Below, in pieces: positions 8,373-16,767 of a stretch of DNA of 32,610 nt (the stretch's first letter is position 1; the number at the start of each line of letters is the position of its first letter). Made by a program: the position numbers and the translations under genes. The notes beneath the pieces were generated by a model, which had not been told where the DNA came from, did not search any database, and saw only the letters and a program-made list of their open reading frames with translations. This DNA comes from an uncultured Saprospiraceae bacterium (GTDB lineage: Bacteria; Bacteroidota; Bacteroidia; Chitinophagales; Saprospiraceae), in contig CALLVG010000144.1 of the NCBI GenBank assembly GCA_938010715.1, positions 1-32,610 of the forward strand, written 5' to 3'.

Positions 8373-8675
8373 ATGACCATCACAGTACAAGAACTCAAAC
8401 AAAAATTAGATAACAACGAAGATTTCGTGCTCGTGGATGTGCGAGAACAAAACGAATTTGATGACTACAATATCGGAGCAAAGCTTATTCCTTTGAGCCA
8501 ATTTGGAGAACGAGTAAGTGAGTTAGATGCATTTAAATCCAAAGAAATAATATTACACTGTCGCTCTGGTGCTCGCAGCGGTCGAGCTCAACAATACATG
8601 CTTGCCAATGGTTTTGAAAATGTATTGAACTTAGTTGGTGGTGTTTTAGCTTGGCGCGAAATGGTGGGGGAATAG
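8373..8675 (+). CDS. Rhodanese-like domain protein
   Basis: A 100-residue single-domain rhodanese (sulfurtransferase fold, cytoplasmic). It shows the family pattern: FVLVDVREQNEFDDYNIGAKLIPL at 18-41 and the active-site loop CRSGARS with catalytic Cys63, then GFENVLNLVGGVLAW near the C-terminus. Such single-domain proteins carry persulfide sulfur, but the acceptor cannot be told from sequence. The start chosen is the ATG at 8373, because the longer reading from TTG at 8343 begins inside the preceding inverted repeat and adds a non-conserved Lys-rich leader. The gene is isolated between repeat elements on both sides, and its promoter is not obvious. Confidence 0.93.
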   Translation: MTITVQELKQKLDNNEDFVLVDVREQNEFDDYNIGAKLIPLSQFGERVSELDAFKSKEIILHCRSGARSGRAQQYMLANGFENVLNLVGGVLAWREMVGE

Positions 8676-8742
8676 TTTGTAAACGGCTATTTTTTTGATT
8701 GTTAAATGATTGTTGCAAAATGACCAATTGAATAACAATTTA

Positions 8743-8859
8743 GTATTACTCAAAAAATAACTTCCCTCTTCAATTCAAAAAATTAGCTCGAAAAACCTCA
8801 CTATCAATCACTTTTCCTTCACTAATTTTTTGAAATCGGGTTTATTTTTTGAGCGTTCC
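8743..8859. mobile_element. MITE-like element, family I, copy B (117 bp)
   Basis: Same element as 5736-5854 in the opposite orientation: it begins GTATTACTCAAAAAATAA, ends TTATTTTTTGAGCGTTCC, carries the nested inner inverted repeat, and is flanked by TTA (8740-8742 and 8860-8862). It lies between the convergent rhodanese and O-methyltransferase genes. Confidence 0.88.
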
Positions 8860-8865
8860 TTAATA

Positions 8866-9027
8866 GAGTTTATTCTGAAATGAGTTGTAGAGCAATCAGT
8901 GCTTATTTTTTCGCTAATTGAGGCAAAAAATTTAAGCATCCGCCGCCGCGGACGGTTCAATTTTTTAACAAAAAGTAGCAAAAAAAGAAGTGTCTGCATT
9001 TCGTACAAATTATTTTAGAATAAACTC
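8866..9027. mobile_element. MITE-like element, family III (162 bp)
   Basis: Terminal inverted repeats match at 19 of 22 positions (GAGTTTATTCT, one mismatch, AAAT, ...). The flanks are ATA on the left and TAA on the right, so only TA is clearly duplicated. The ends start GAGTTT like family II but then differ, and the interior includes a GC-rich patch (CCGCCGCCGCGG near 8940). It begins only 4 bp after the flanking repeat of family I copy B. The reading frames inside are not protein-like. Confidence 0.65.
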
Positions 9028-9084
9028 TAAATTTTTTTTTTAGAGATGACATTTCTAATTGAAATCTAAAAGTGGCTCAAATAG

Positions 9085-9723
9085 TCACCCTAACTTTCTA
9101 ACCATGGTCAATCCATCTCTCAGGGGTAAAATGACGGTCTCTACCCTCTTGTCAGCTGCAACTTTTTTATTAAATGCCATGATAAGTTGAGTTGCATTGT
9201 CCTGCTCATTTCTGACTACTTTTCCACTCCAAAGTACATTGTCAACCATAATCAATCCTCCTGTTCTTAATTTCGAGAGTACCATTTCGTAATAAAGGTC
9301 ATTGTCAAATTTGGCGGCATCAATAAATACAATATCAAATTCAACTTCAATAGTTGGAATGATTTCACGAGCATCACCAATTTGGAAACTTATTTTATCG
9401 GAAAGATTCGCTTTTTCAAAATACTTTCTTGAAATCCACTCTAATTCAGGGTTTACCTCAATCGTATGCAGGATGCCACCTTGCGCCAAACCGCGCGCTA
9501 AACATATCGCCGCATAACCTGTGAATGTTCCAATTTCTAAAATATTTTTTGGTTGCATTAGAACACTGACCATTTCCAAAAACTTACCTTGGACTGGTCC
9601 AGAAATCATTTGAGGAGAAAGTATTTTCAAATACGTTTCTCGTTCCAACTCGTACAAAACCGAATCTGGTCTGCTTGTATGCTTTTCACAATATTGATAA
9701 ACGTCTTTATAAATAGAATTCAT
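9085..9723 (-). CDS. Class I SAM-dependent O-methyltransferase (COG4122 family)
   Basis: A 212-residue methyltransferase of the catechol-O-methyltransferase-like family (Methyltransf_3). It has the SAM-binding motif ILEIGTFTGYAA (61-72), the acidic HTIEVNPE strand (86-93), VFIDAAKFDN (132-141) and MVDNVLWSGKV (159-169). Asp135, Asp161 and Asn162 are the expected divalent-metal ligands. The family includes small-molecule O-methyltransferases and the tRNA methyltransferase TrmR/YrrM; I cannot choose between them from sequence. Length is typical. It is divergent from the kelch/T9SS gene with 43 bp between the start codons. A TAnnTTTG box lies upstream (9745-9752). Confidence 0.92.
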   Translation of the reverse strand: MNSIYKDVYQYCEKHTSRPDSVLYELERETYLKILSPQMISGPVQGKFLEMVSVLMQPKNILEIGTFTGYAAICLARGLAQGGILHTIEVNPELEWISRKYFEKANLSDKISFQIGDAREIIPTIEVEFDIVFIDAAKFDNDLYYEMVLSKLRTGGLIMVDNVLWSGKVVRNEQDNATQLIMAFNKKVAADKRVETVILPLRDGLTMVRKLG

Positions 9724-9744
9724 TTCGATTTGCTAATTTGTGCG

Positions 9745-9752
9745 CAAATCTA
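9745..9752 (-). promoter_or_regulatory. -7 box for the O-methyltransferase
   Basis: TAGATTTG on the minus strand matches TAnnTTTG, about 20 bp before the ATG at 9723. No clear -33 TTG is seen at the usual distance. Confidence 0.5.
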
Positions 9753-9766
9753 TCAAAATATTAAAC

Positions 9767-11050
9767 ATGCGCATCCTAATCTTCATTCTGAGTCTATTCA
9801 ATTTTTGCAATGTAAACGCCCAATTCATTTTGGCTGACATGCCCGAAGCGGTGAGTAACAACGCGGTCACTGGCGCCTATGTTAATGGAGTACCACACGT
9901 CTATTCGTTTTCAGGAATTGACTCGACCAAACAATGGAATGGCATCCACAAAAGAGCTTTTAGATATAATACAGAAACCGATAGCTGGGAAACGATTGCC
10001 GAATTACCCTCAGGGACAGGAAGAATCGCAGCGGGCGCAAGCACCGTAAAAAATAAAATCTACATCATTGGCGGTTACGAAGTTTTCGCCAATGGAAATG
10101 AACGGACACTCGATGAAGTTCACATTTACAACCCAGAAACCAACGAATATGAGCCAAACGGGAAACCAATGCCAGTCCCAGTGGATGATCATGTGCAGGT
10201 GGTTTGGAAAGATAGTTTAATAATTTGTGTAACAGGTTGGAGTCAGAATACTAATGTCCGAGATGTTCAAATTTACAATCCAACTACCGATGAATGGTCT
10301 ATAGGTACCTCCGTTCCGAATAGTTCTACTTTCAAAGCATTTGGCGCATCTGGAATCATTTCTGAAGATACACTTTATTATATCGGCGGTGCAAGAATTG
10401 GTTCAAGTTTTCCAGCTTCAACTTTTCTAAGAAAAGGATACATCAATCCAAATGACCCAACAGATATTACTTGGAGTGCCGAGTCCAATCCGTTGTCGAT
10501 CAGATATAGATCTGCTGCTTCCTTATTAGATAACAAGCCAATTTGGTTTGGTGGCTCGAAAACTACTTACAATTACGATGGAATCGCCTACAATAACAGC
10601 GGAGGTGTTGAACCAACCGAATCCTTCATTACCTATGATTTAGTCTCTGGAAAATTGAATGAGTCCTTGCCCAATTCATTTTATGCTCAGATGGACTATC
10701 GAGGAGTTGCTACCTTTCCAAGAAATTTCTATTATTTCTGCGGAGGTATGGAATCTGGCCAAAAAGTTTCAAAGAAAACCTTCGTCAGCAACATCCTAAC
10801 CGTAAATACAAATGATTTTTCAAAAGAAAAAATTGAAGTTTATCCCAACCCCACCTCAAGTGTTCTTAACGTAAAAACAAAAGGAAAATTCAAAACAGAA
10901 CTCTACGATTTTTATGGAGGTCTCATCATTAAAAATGAGTTTTTAGAAAGAGGAACAATATATCTTTCAAAATTAGTATCAGGGCTTTATATTCTAAAAA
11001 TTACTAAACATGATGCGGTAATTGATAGTCAGATCATAATCGTAAAGTAG
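9767..11050 (+). CDS. Secreted kelch-repeat protein with T9SS sorting domain
   Basis: A 427-residue exported protein. The signal peptide (MRILIFILSLFNFCNVNAQ) has a typical Ala-x-Ala-like cleavage end. The middle (about 30-330) is a kelch-type beta-propeller: repeated units such as ...WNGIHKRAFRYNTETDSWETIAELP, NKIYIIGGYE, VHIYNPETNEYEP, VQIYNPTTDEWSIG and DTLYYIGGARIG. The last 75 residues are a type A Por/T9SS sorting domain (IEVYPNPTSSVLNVKT ... LVSGLYILKI), which directs passage across the outer membrane and surface anchoring. The ATG at 9767 is preferred to the upstream GTG at 9740 because it starts the signal peptide directly. No catalytic residues are evident; it is likely a binding or adhesion protein. 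Confidence 0.9.
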   Translation: MRILIFILSLFNFCNVNAQFILADMPEAVSNNAVTGAYVNGVPHVYSFSGIDSTKQWNGIHKRAFRYNTETDSWETIAELPSGTGRIAAGASTVKNKIYIIGGYEVFANGNERTLDEVHIYNPETNEYEPNGKPMPVPVDDHVQVVWKDSLIICVTGWSQNTNVRDVQIYNPTTDEWSIGTSVPNSSTFKAFGASGIISEDTLYYIGGARIGSSFPASTFLRKGYINPNDPTDITWSAESNPLSIRYRSAASLLDNKPIWFGGSKTTYNYDGIAYNNSGGVEPTESFITYDLVSGKLNESLPNSFYAQMDYRGVATFPRNFYYFCGGMESGQKVSKKTFVSNILTVNTNDFSKEKIEVYPNPTSSVLNVKTKGKFKTELYDFYGGLIIKNEFLERGTIYLSKLVSGLYILKITKHDAVIDSQIIIVK

Positions 11051-11113
11051 AAAAGGCATTATTTTTGGTTTAAAGAAATCCTACCCCTCATGGTCTCGTA
11101 ATTAGATTACACT

Positions 11114-11938
11114 ATGAGTGATAATACACTTTTACCTTTATTCCTTTTTTTCCTATTCCTTTCTAATACTGCTTTTGGTCAATTGCACCTGAAACTTGAA
11201 TTGATGTCAGACTCAACCAAGTGGGGAGTTTACGTAAAACCACAAAACAATATCAATCCATCTCCAAACACAATAACTGGTTCTGGACAAATTACTTTAG
11301 TCATTCCAACTGGTTATGAAATTGGGCAAATGGAAAATGTCCATGGCACTTGGGATGCGAATGCTCGTATTTTTGCGCCCATCGAAAATCCTACAAAAGA
11401 TTACTTAAGTTTTGGTTTGGTGCAAGATTTTCCAAAAATCACCTTAAAAAACGAGGAAGAGACCCTTTTATTTACAATTGAAAGAATTTCTGATTGCCCT
11501 TCAGAACTTTACTTAATCGAAAATCAAACAGATCCTTTTGCCAACCTTCCAAATTCAATCGGGGTTAACCCCGGAAATGATTTAGGAATTTTTGATTCTA
11601 ATGTTAACTTGATTTATAATTGGGTCGGAAATTATGACATGTGCGCATGGAGTTGTTTACCATGTAATGACATATCCAGTAATACTGAAATCGAATTGAC
11701 TGATTTAGAAATTTTTCCAAATCCGTCTAACGGAACATTCAAAATTGATCTTGGCAAACATGTTAAAACAATAGATAAAATTAAAATATTCAATACTATC
11801 GGAAATCAGATTTATCAAAATGATAAAATTGAGGTATTGATGAAAATGGATTTAGATCTTGCAAAAGGTCTTTATTTTGTTGCTTTTGAAAAAGAAAATC
11901 AGGTTCTTCGAACGCAGCGAATTATTATTTCAAAGTGA
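11114..11938 (+). CDS. Secreted protein with T9SS sorting domain, unknown function
   Basis: A 274-residue exported protein. A signal peptide (about 1-22, ending TAFGQ) is followed by a beta-rich domain (LHLKLELMSDSTKWGVYVKP..., GSGQITLVIPTGYEIGQ, then a GTWDANARIF stretch). It ends with a Cys cluster (MCAWSCLPC, about residues 177-185) and a T9SS type A domain (LEIFPNPSNGTFKIDL ... LAKGLYFVAFEKE). The N-terminal domain recalls a cohesin- or cadherin-like beta-sandwich seen repeatedly in large Saprospirales surface proteins, but that is inference. It lies 63 bp after the kelch gene in the same direction and may be co-transcribed with it. A strong hairpin follows. Confidence 0.85.
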   Translation: MSDNTLLPLFLFFLFLSNTAFGQLHLKLELMSDSTKWGVYVKPQNNINPSPNTITGSGQITLVIPTGYEIGQMENVHGTWDANARIFAPIENPTKDYLSFGLVQDFPKITLKNEEETLLFTIERISDCPSELYLIENQTDPFANLPNSIGVNPGNDLGIFDSNVNLIYNWVGNYDMCAWSCLPCNDISSNTEIELTDLEIFPNPSNGTFKIDLGKHVKTIDKIKIFNTIGNQIYQNDKIEVLMKMDLDLAKGLYFVAFEKENQVLRTQRIIISK

Positions 11939-12014
11939 TAGACTTTACTATAAAAGTGGTGAAAAAAGAGTAAGTAAAACCGAAAAAACAACCTTTCGAT
12001 TTGAGTTTTTTAAA

Positions 12015-12063
12015 AAAAATGCGTTGTAGAGGAAATTTAAAAAAGTTCCTACAGCGCATTTTT
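12015..12063. terminator. Bidirectional hairpin terminator
   Basis: AAAAATGCG(T/C)TGTAG...GAA pairs with its inverse across a loop of about 15 bases. It sits between the convergent T9SS gene (end 11938) and the RNA methyltransferase gene (end 12084) and has T-runs on both strands, so it can serve both. Confidence 0.8.
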
Positions 12064-12083
12064 ATTGATTAATATTTCAAGAC

Positions 12084-13286
12084 TTATTCAGCTACTTTCT
12101 TTTCTAAAAGTGCCATGTAAAAGCCATCAAATCCTTCATCTTGCGGTAAAATGGATTTATCTTTTACGAAAGTCCATTGATCATTTTGGCTCAAAAACCA
12201 ATCGACTTGTTCGCGATTTTCAGAAGGTAAAATGGAGCAAGTTGCATAAACCATTTTCCCACCTGGCTTTACCATTCTTGAATAGCTGGAGATGATTTCT
12301 CGTTGCGTCTTTTTGATGTTTTCTAAAAACTCAGGAGTGAGTTTCCATTTCGCGTCTGGGTTCCGACGAAGGACTCCTAAGCCCGAACATGGAGCATCTA
12401 ACAACAATCTATCCGCCGATTCTTTTAATCGTTTGATGACTTTTGTAGAATCAATCCAACGGCGTTCTATGATGTGTGCACCTGCACGTTTAGCACGTTT
12501 TTTAAGTTCTAACAATTTCCATTCTACATTATCGAGGGCAATGATCTGACCTTTATTTTGCATCAAAGCTGCCAAGTGAAGCGTCTTCCCACCTGCCCCT
12601 GCGCATGCATCAAAAACGCGCATTCCAGGTTCTACCTCTAAATATTCAGAAACCTGTTGGGAGGAATAATCTTGAACTTCAAAAAATCCATTTTGAAATA
12701 GTTTAGTACGAAAAACACTCGCTCGTTTTTTTAGCGTAACCGAATTTTCACCTAATTTATCTCCTTCAATACCTTCTTTATTTAAACCTTTTATGAGTCC
12801 AGATTGGTCACCTTTTAAGGTATTAACACGCAAAACAACTTTGGCTCTTTTGTTTAGATGATGCAGCGTATCCTCCCATTTGTCACCCAGTTCTTTTTCA
12901 CCAATTTCATCTATCCAATCAGGAATAGATTCTCTCAGTTTTCGAATGTTTCTCAATTCACCTGCTCGCTTTTTCCAAAGACCATATTTATTATTTTGAA
13001 ATACGTCCCAAGAGGGCATTTCATAATCTTTCAAATAAAGATAGCACCCGAGTAGCTCCCACCAATCCGTTAAAGAATCACGAGGGTCACCCGCAATCTC
13101 AACATGCCAACGAAAATATCGGACAATATCATAGGTTGTTTCGGCAATAAAGCCTCGATCACGAGAGCCCCACCGATTATCGGTTTTCAAAACTCGCTCG
13201 ATAGCTTTATCTGCATATTCTCCTTCATGGAAAATCTTTTCTAAAGTTCTAACGACCGCCAAACAAAGATTAAAGTGTAAACGCAT
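12084..13286 (-). CDS. RsmB/NOP-family RNA (cytosine-5) methyltransferase
   Basis: A 400-residue SAM-dependent RNA m5C methyltransferase. An N-terminal helical region (NusB-like or substrate-recognition) is followed by the Rossmann methyltransferase domain: PGMRVFDACAGAGGKTLHLA (SAM motif I), IIALDNVEWKLLELKKRAKR, LLLDAPCSGLGVLRRNPDAKW (motif IV with one catalytic Cys) and MVYATCSILPSENREQV (motif VI with the second Cys). Both catalytic cysteines are present. This matches the Bacteroidota 'RsmB/NOP' proteins that act on rRNA or tRNA; the target base cannot be assigned. The ATG at 13286 is preferred. The longer reading from 13364 runs through a terminator hairpin and adds 26 residues unlike the family. 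Confidence 0.9.
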   Translation of the reverse strand: MRLHFNLCLAVVRTLEKIFHEGEYADKAIERVLKTDNRWGSRDRGFIAETTYDIVRYFRWHVEIAGDPRDSLTDWWELLGCYLYLKDYEMPSWDVFQNNKYGLWKKRAGELRNIRKLRESIPDWIDEIGEKELGDKWEDTLHHLNKRAKVVLRVNTLKGDQSGLIKGLNKEGIEGDKLGENSVTLKKRASVFRTKLFQNGFFEVQDYSSQQVSEYLEVEPGMRVFDACAGAGGKTLHLAALMQNKGQIIALDNVEWKLLELKKRAKRAGAHIIERRWIDSTKVIKRLKESADRLLLDAPCSGLGVLRRNPDAKWKLTPEFLENIKKTQREIISSYSRMVKPGGKMVYATCSILPSENREQVDWFLSQNDQWTFVKDKSILPQDEGFDGFYMALLEKKVAE

Positions 13287-13322
13287 TTGTAATTTTCTCG
13301 TAGAAAAAATGCAAAGAAACGA

Positions 13323-13356
13323 AAAATGGGCTGTCTCCCACGAGACAGCCCATTTT
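13323..13356 (-). terminator. Hairpin terminator after the 45-codon gene
   Basis: AAAATGGGCTGTCTC is perfectly inverted 4 bases later (15-bp arms) and followed by T-rich sequence. It lies about 90 bp downstream of the small minus-strand gene at 13444-13581 and upstream of the RNA methyltransferase start, so it separates these two transcription units. Confidence 0.85.
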
Positions 13357-13443
13357 ATATTCAATCAAATTTTAAAACGATTAACGAGGGTTAAAAATTG
13401 GTGCTATATTGAATCAAATGGGTGCAATCAATTAAGGAATGGT

Positions 13444-13581
13444 TCAAAAATAAATATGCGCCAATAGTTCTGGATCTACTTCTGTTTCACTGTCTGAAAT
13501 ATTAGCCATTGAAATTGCGGAAGCGGCCATTACGATGATGGCGATTGCACCTACTGTGCGAAAATTTCTAAGCTTTTTCAT
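13444..13581 (-). CDS. Small 45-residue protein with hydrophobic N-terminal segment
   Basis: ATG at 13579-13581 opens a 45-codon frame ending TGA. The product starts MKKLRNFRTVGAIAIIVMAA, giving a basic start then a hydrophobic stretch to about residue 26 (SAISMA), and ends with an acidic tail rich in Ser, Glu and Asp (SDSETEVDPELLAHIYF). This is the shape of a signal peptide or single-span membrane peptide with a short exported part. It has its own strong terminator 90 bp downstream and a leader of more than 40 bp that is A/T-rich, as in real Bacteroidota genes. I recognise no family; many Bacteroidota encode such short exported peptides of unknown role. Confidence 0.6.
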   Translation of the reverse strand: MKKLRNFRTVGAIAIIVMAASAISMANISDSETEVDPELLAHIYF

Positions 13582-13711
13582 AACTAAAAATTTAAAGGGT
13601 TAAGTAATTTGGTTTTGTAACTTTCCCTTAAAATAAAGTATTATTTCATCGTTTAAAACATTAATAATAATTTTAATTTGAAATTAACTGAAATGTGAAT
13701 ATTATCTTTAA

Positions 13712-13916
13712 GAGTTTGTTTAAAATTCCATGATTGAGCGAAAGCGAGGAAACTTTATTTTGAATGAGGCAAAAAACGTAGGCAGTGCCTAACCATCATG
13801 GGTTTACTTGATGCCAGAGCACAAAGGCTTTTTAACGCGTGTCCCGATTTTACATCGGGAAAATTCAGAATGAAATTTACCGCTTGCAACTAATTAATGG
13901 AAATTTAAACAAGCTC
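13712..13916. mobile_element. MITE-like element, family II, 205-bp copy
   Basis: The ends GAGTTTGTTTAAAATTCCAT and (inverted) GAGCTTGTTTAAATTTCCAT match at 18 of 20 positions. It is flanked by the direct repeat TAA (13709-13711 and 13917-13919). Inside are a hairpin CCCGAT/ATCGGG (13844-13860) and a segment (ATTCAGAATGAAATTTACC, near 13864) shared in inverted form with the 67-bp copy at 16855. No ORF is present. Confidence 0.85.
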
Positions 13917-13952
13917 TAAAGTATGATCCATATACTCACCATAAACCAAAAA

Positions 13953-13981
13953 GTGTTGGACAACTTAAAGCTGCCCAACAC
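13953..13981 (-). terminator. Intrinsic terminator of the M42 peptidase gene
   Basis: On the minus strand GTGTTGG-G-CA pairs with TG-T-CCAACAC (10 pairs including one G-T) and is followed by five T. It lies 28 bp past the stop codon of the peptidase gene. Confidence 0.8.
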
Positions 13982-14008
13982 CTAATTTATATTTTTCTAA
14001 TTATGAAT

Positions 14009-15069
14009 TTACAAAACCCAATTCCACTTATCCATTTCAATCAAAGACATAGTAAGTAATTTGGTGCAAGCTAAAATGTCTTCTTTGTTTGCCATTTCAA
14101 TCACTTGATGCAGGTTTCTGGTAGGAATTGAAATTGCTCCAGCAATAGACCCATCTTTTCCATATCGCTGTAAACCTGCCGTATCAGTTCCACCTGCAGT
14201 TAAGATTTCTGGCTGCCATGGTATATCATGACGATTGGCAACATCTTTTAAAAAAGCAACCATTCGAGTATCACAAATAGTAGAGGCATCCATGATTTTT
14301 ATAGCAGCTCCTTTTCCGAGAGAGGTTATTTTTTCGAATGATTGTGCCCCTGGCAAATCATAGGCAATGGTCGTGTCCAAACCTAATCCAAAATCTGGAT
14401 TGATGTGACCGGCAGCATTGATAGCCCCCCGAAGTCCAATTTCCTCTTGAACGGTGAAAACACCGTAAATATCATAAGGAACTTCTTTGTCTTTCAGAGC
14501 TCTCAATGTTTCTAAAAGAATATAAACCGAAACTCGATTGTCAATAGATTTTGAATTGACGCAATTTCCCATTTCAATTAAATCACGTTCGCGTGTTACT
14601 GGATCTCCTACTGAAACGTATTTTTCAACCTCTTCTTTATCCATTCCTAAATCAATGAAATAATCAACGATTTTCGCAGGTTTATTTCGCTCGTCTGGCT
14701 GCATGACATGTATTGGTTTCGCACCCATCACACCTACCAAATCCTTTTTCCCGTGAACGATGACTCTTTGGGCAGTGAGTGTTTTTGGGTCAAAACCTCC
14801 TAATGTATGGAATTTCAAAAATCCATCATCATCGATATGCGTTGTAATAAATCCAATCTCATCAAGGTGAGCGGCAACCATGACTCTTTTCTTAGATTTT
14901 CCTTTTTTGATGGCAATCAAATTGCCCATGGAGTCAATCTCGACCTTATCAACCAGAGGGGTTGCTTCTTCTTTTATAAAGTCACGAATTCGTGTTTCAA
15001 AACCTGGAGCGCCAGGCAGTTTACATATTTTTTTTAATAATGGAATATTTATAATTAGTGCGATTTCAT
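14009..15069 (-). CDS. M42 family metallopeptidase (glutamyl aminopeptidase type), start region disrupted
   Basis: A metal-dependent aminopeptidase of family M42 (large cytosolic oligomers of the TET/FrvX type). The five metal ligands and the catalytic Glu are in place, numbered from the ATG at 14929: His21 (AAHLDEIGF), Asp130 (SKSIDNR), Glu162/Glu163 (QEEIGLRG), Asp185 (GLDTTIAYD) and His near 280 (RNLHQVIEM). The only in-frame ATG gives 306 residues, but the same frame continues upstream without a stop to about 15091 and encodes family-like sequence, LLKKICKLPGAPGFETRIRDF. That part has no ATG, GTG or TTG in frame. An ATG at 15069 is one base out of frame (ATGAAATCG...); one more A there would give MKIALIINIPLLKKICKLPG and a full-length protein of about 350 residues. 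So this is either a sequencing or true frameshift, or a non-canonical ATT/ATA start. Confidence 0.85.
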
Positions 15070-15171
15070 TTTTATCGGATGTGCGAAGTTAGTTTTTTGA
15101 CAGTACATTTTGAAAATTTAAAATGAGTAAATAATAAAATGAATAAATAACTATTCAGTTAGATTTTCTGA

Positions 15172-15198
15172 TTTGGTAAATGAACCATACTATCTTTG
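15172..15198 (+). promoter_or_regulatory. Promoter for the flippase gene
   Basis: TTTG (15172-15175) and TATCTTTG (15191-15198) match the Bacteroidota elements, although the 15-bp spacing is shorter than usual. The ATG follows 29 bp after the -7 box, with an A/G-rich stretch (AATAAAGAGAAAACAAA) before it. Confidence 0.6.
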
Positions 15199-15227
15199 CC
15201 AAAATTTTCTAATAAAGAGAAAACAAA

Positions 15228-16730
15228 ATGTCCTTAAAAAAACTGGCTGGCGAGACTGCAATTTATGGCGTGAGTTCTATTTTGGGGCGCATTTTAGGAT
15301 TTGTTTTAGTTCCTTATTATACCAACATTTTTTCGCCTTCGGAATATGGCGTTGTAACCTTACTTTTTTCTGGAATTGCCTTCGCGATGGTGATTTACAC
15401 TTATCGCATGGAGCTGGCCTATTTTCGATTTGGTACAGATAAATCATTGAATCGAGGAGATGTTTTTAATGTTAGCCTTTCGTCGATTGTCATTACTACC
15501 CTATTTTTTACAAGCCTATTCTTTTTTTTGGCACCTTATTACGCCGATTTTCAAGAAATTCCAGATCGATTAAATTTGGTTTATTTCGCACTTGGTATTC
15601 TTTCTTTGGATGTTTTAAATGAAATTCCGAAAGCAAAACTAAGATTGGATGGAAGGCCGATTCGATTTGCAATCGTTCAGCTTTCGAATATTTTTGTCAT
15701 GCTTGGTTTGGTTTTCTTTTTTCTAAAATATTGCCCCATAATTTTGGAAACAGAAAGGTTATCTGTAATGCATAATTTCATCAATGAAATCTATGATCCT
15801 AACTTTGGAATTGGTTATATTTTCTTGGCAAACATCATCGCAAGTTTAGTCGTTTTCATTCTTTTACTTCCTGAATGGTCTAACTTTAAACTACTGATAA
15901 ACAGAACTTTATGGTCAAAAATGATGGGTTATTCTTTACCCATGGTTATTGTTGGAATCTCTTTTGTTATTAATGAAATGTTCGATAGAAATTTCATGGT
16001 AAAATTGCTTCCTGGAACTATAGAAGAAAATCAAACTCAATTGGGAGTCTATGGTGCAAATTATAAATTAGCCATGATTTTGGCCCTTTTTACTCAAGCC
16101 TTTCGCTTTGGTGCCGAGCCGTTCTTTTTCAAACAAAAAGACAAAAAAGAAGCCTACCAATCTTATGCTGATGTAGCCAAATACTTTTTCATTATTGGCA
16201 TTGTTGGTTTTCTCTTCATCACCTTATATCTCGATTTTTTTAAACAGATTTTTTTAAGACAAGAGACCTATTGGGTAGGAATTTCAGTCGTCCCAATTTT
16301 ATTGATTGCTAATCTGTTTTCAGGTATGTATTACAATTTTTCTGTTTGTTATAAAATTTCAGATAGAACCATGTTTGGAGCTTACATTTCAGTAACAGGA
16401 GCTATCGTCACCATTTTATTGAATCTCTGGTGGATTCCAATATTTGGCTATCATGGTTCTGCTTGGGCTACAGTTATATGCTATGGCCTAATGATGATTT
16501 TGAGTTATCTGTTTGGCAGAAAATATTTACCAATGCCTTATCAAATCGGAAAAATGCTTGGTTTCTTAATTTTAGGAATTGGAACTTATTTACTTTCCGT
16601 TTGGATAAATAATATTTTACAAACCAATCAATTTACCTATTTTGGAATAAATACGATTCTATTCTTTCTTTTTATTGGAATCATTTGGATGATTGAAGGT
16701 GACGAATTGAAAAAAGCGTTAAGGAATTGA
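15228..16730 (+). CDS. Polysaccharide flippase, Wzx/MATE-like (lipopolysaccharide biosynthesis protein)
   Basis: A 500-residue inner-membrane protein with about 12-14 hydrophobic helices. It begins MSLKKLAGETAIYGVSSILGRILGFVLVPYYTNIFSPSEYGVVTLLF, the usual N-terminus of the polysaccharide transport (PST/Wzx) branch of the MOP flippase superfamily, and ends in short helices with a charged tail. Such proteins flip lipid-linked oligosaccharides to the periplasm for O-antigen, capsule or exopolysaccharide assembly. No sugar-synthesis genes adjoin it here, so the substrate is unknown. In many Bacteroidota this flippase stands outside a polysaccharide locus, as it does here. A promoter lies directly upstream and a perfect hairpin terminator follows. 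Confidence 0.9.
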   Translation: MSLKKLAGETAIYGVSSILGRILGFVLVPYYTNIFSPSEYGVVTLLFSGIAFAMVIYTYRMELAYFRFGTDKSLNRGDVFNVSLSSIVITTLFFTSLFFFLAPYYADFQEIPDRLNLVYFALGILSLDVLNEIPKAKLRLDGRPIRFAIVQLSNIFVMLGLVFFFLKYCPIILETERLSVMHNFINEIYDPNFGIGYIFLANIIASLVVFILLLPEWSNFKLLINRTLWSKMMGYSLPMVIVGISFVINEMFDRNFMVKLLPGTIEENQTQLGVYGANYKLAMILALFTQAFRFGAEPFFFKQKDKKEAYQSYADVAKYFFIIGIVGFLFITLYLDFFKQIFLRQETYWVGISVVPILLIANLFSGMYYNFSVCYKISDRTMFGAYISVTGAIVTILLNLWWIPIFGYHGSAWATVICYGLMMILSYLFGRKYLPMPYQIGKMLGFLILGIGTYLLSVWINNILQTNQFTYFGINTILFFLFIGIIWMIEGDELKKALRN

Positions 16731-16767
16731 GTTGCCAAGTTGTCAGAAAATCTACGATTTTTCAGCC

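Noticed and set aside
8808-9008. 66-residue minus-strand frame
   Set aside because: It lies across the ends of two inverted-repeat elements and has no protein family character; it is chance reading of repeat sequence.
13287-13364. N-terminal extension of the RNA methyltransferase from an ATG at 13364
   Set aside because: It would cross a perfect terminator hairpin and adds residues unlike the family; the ATG at 13286 fits homologues.
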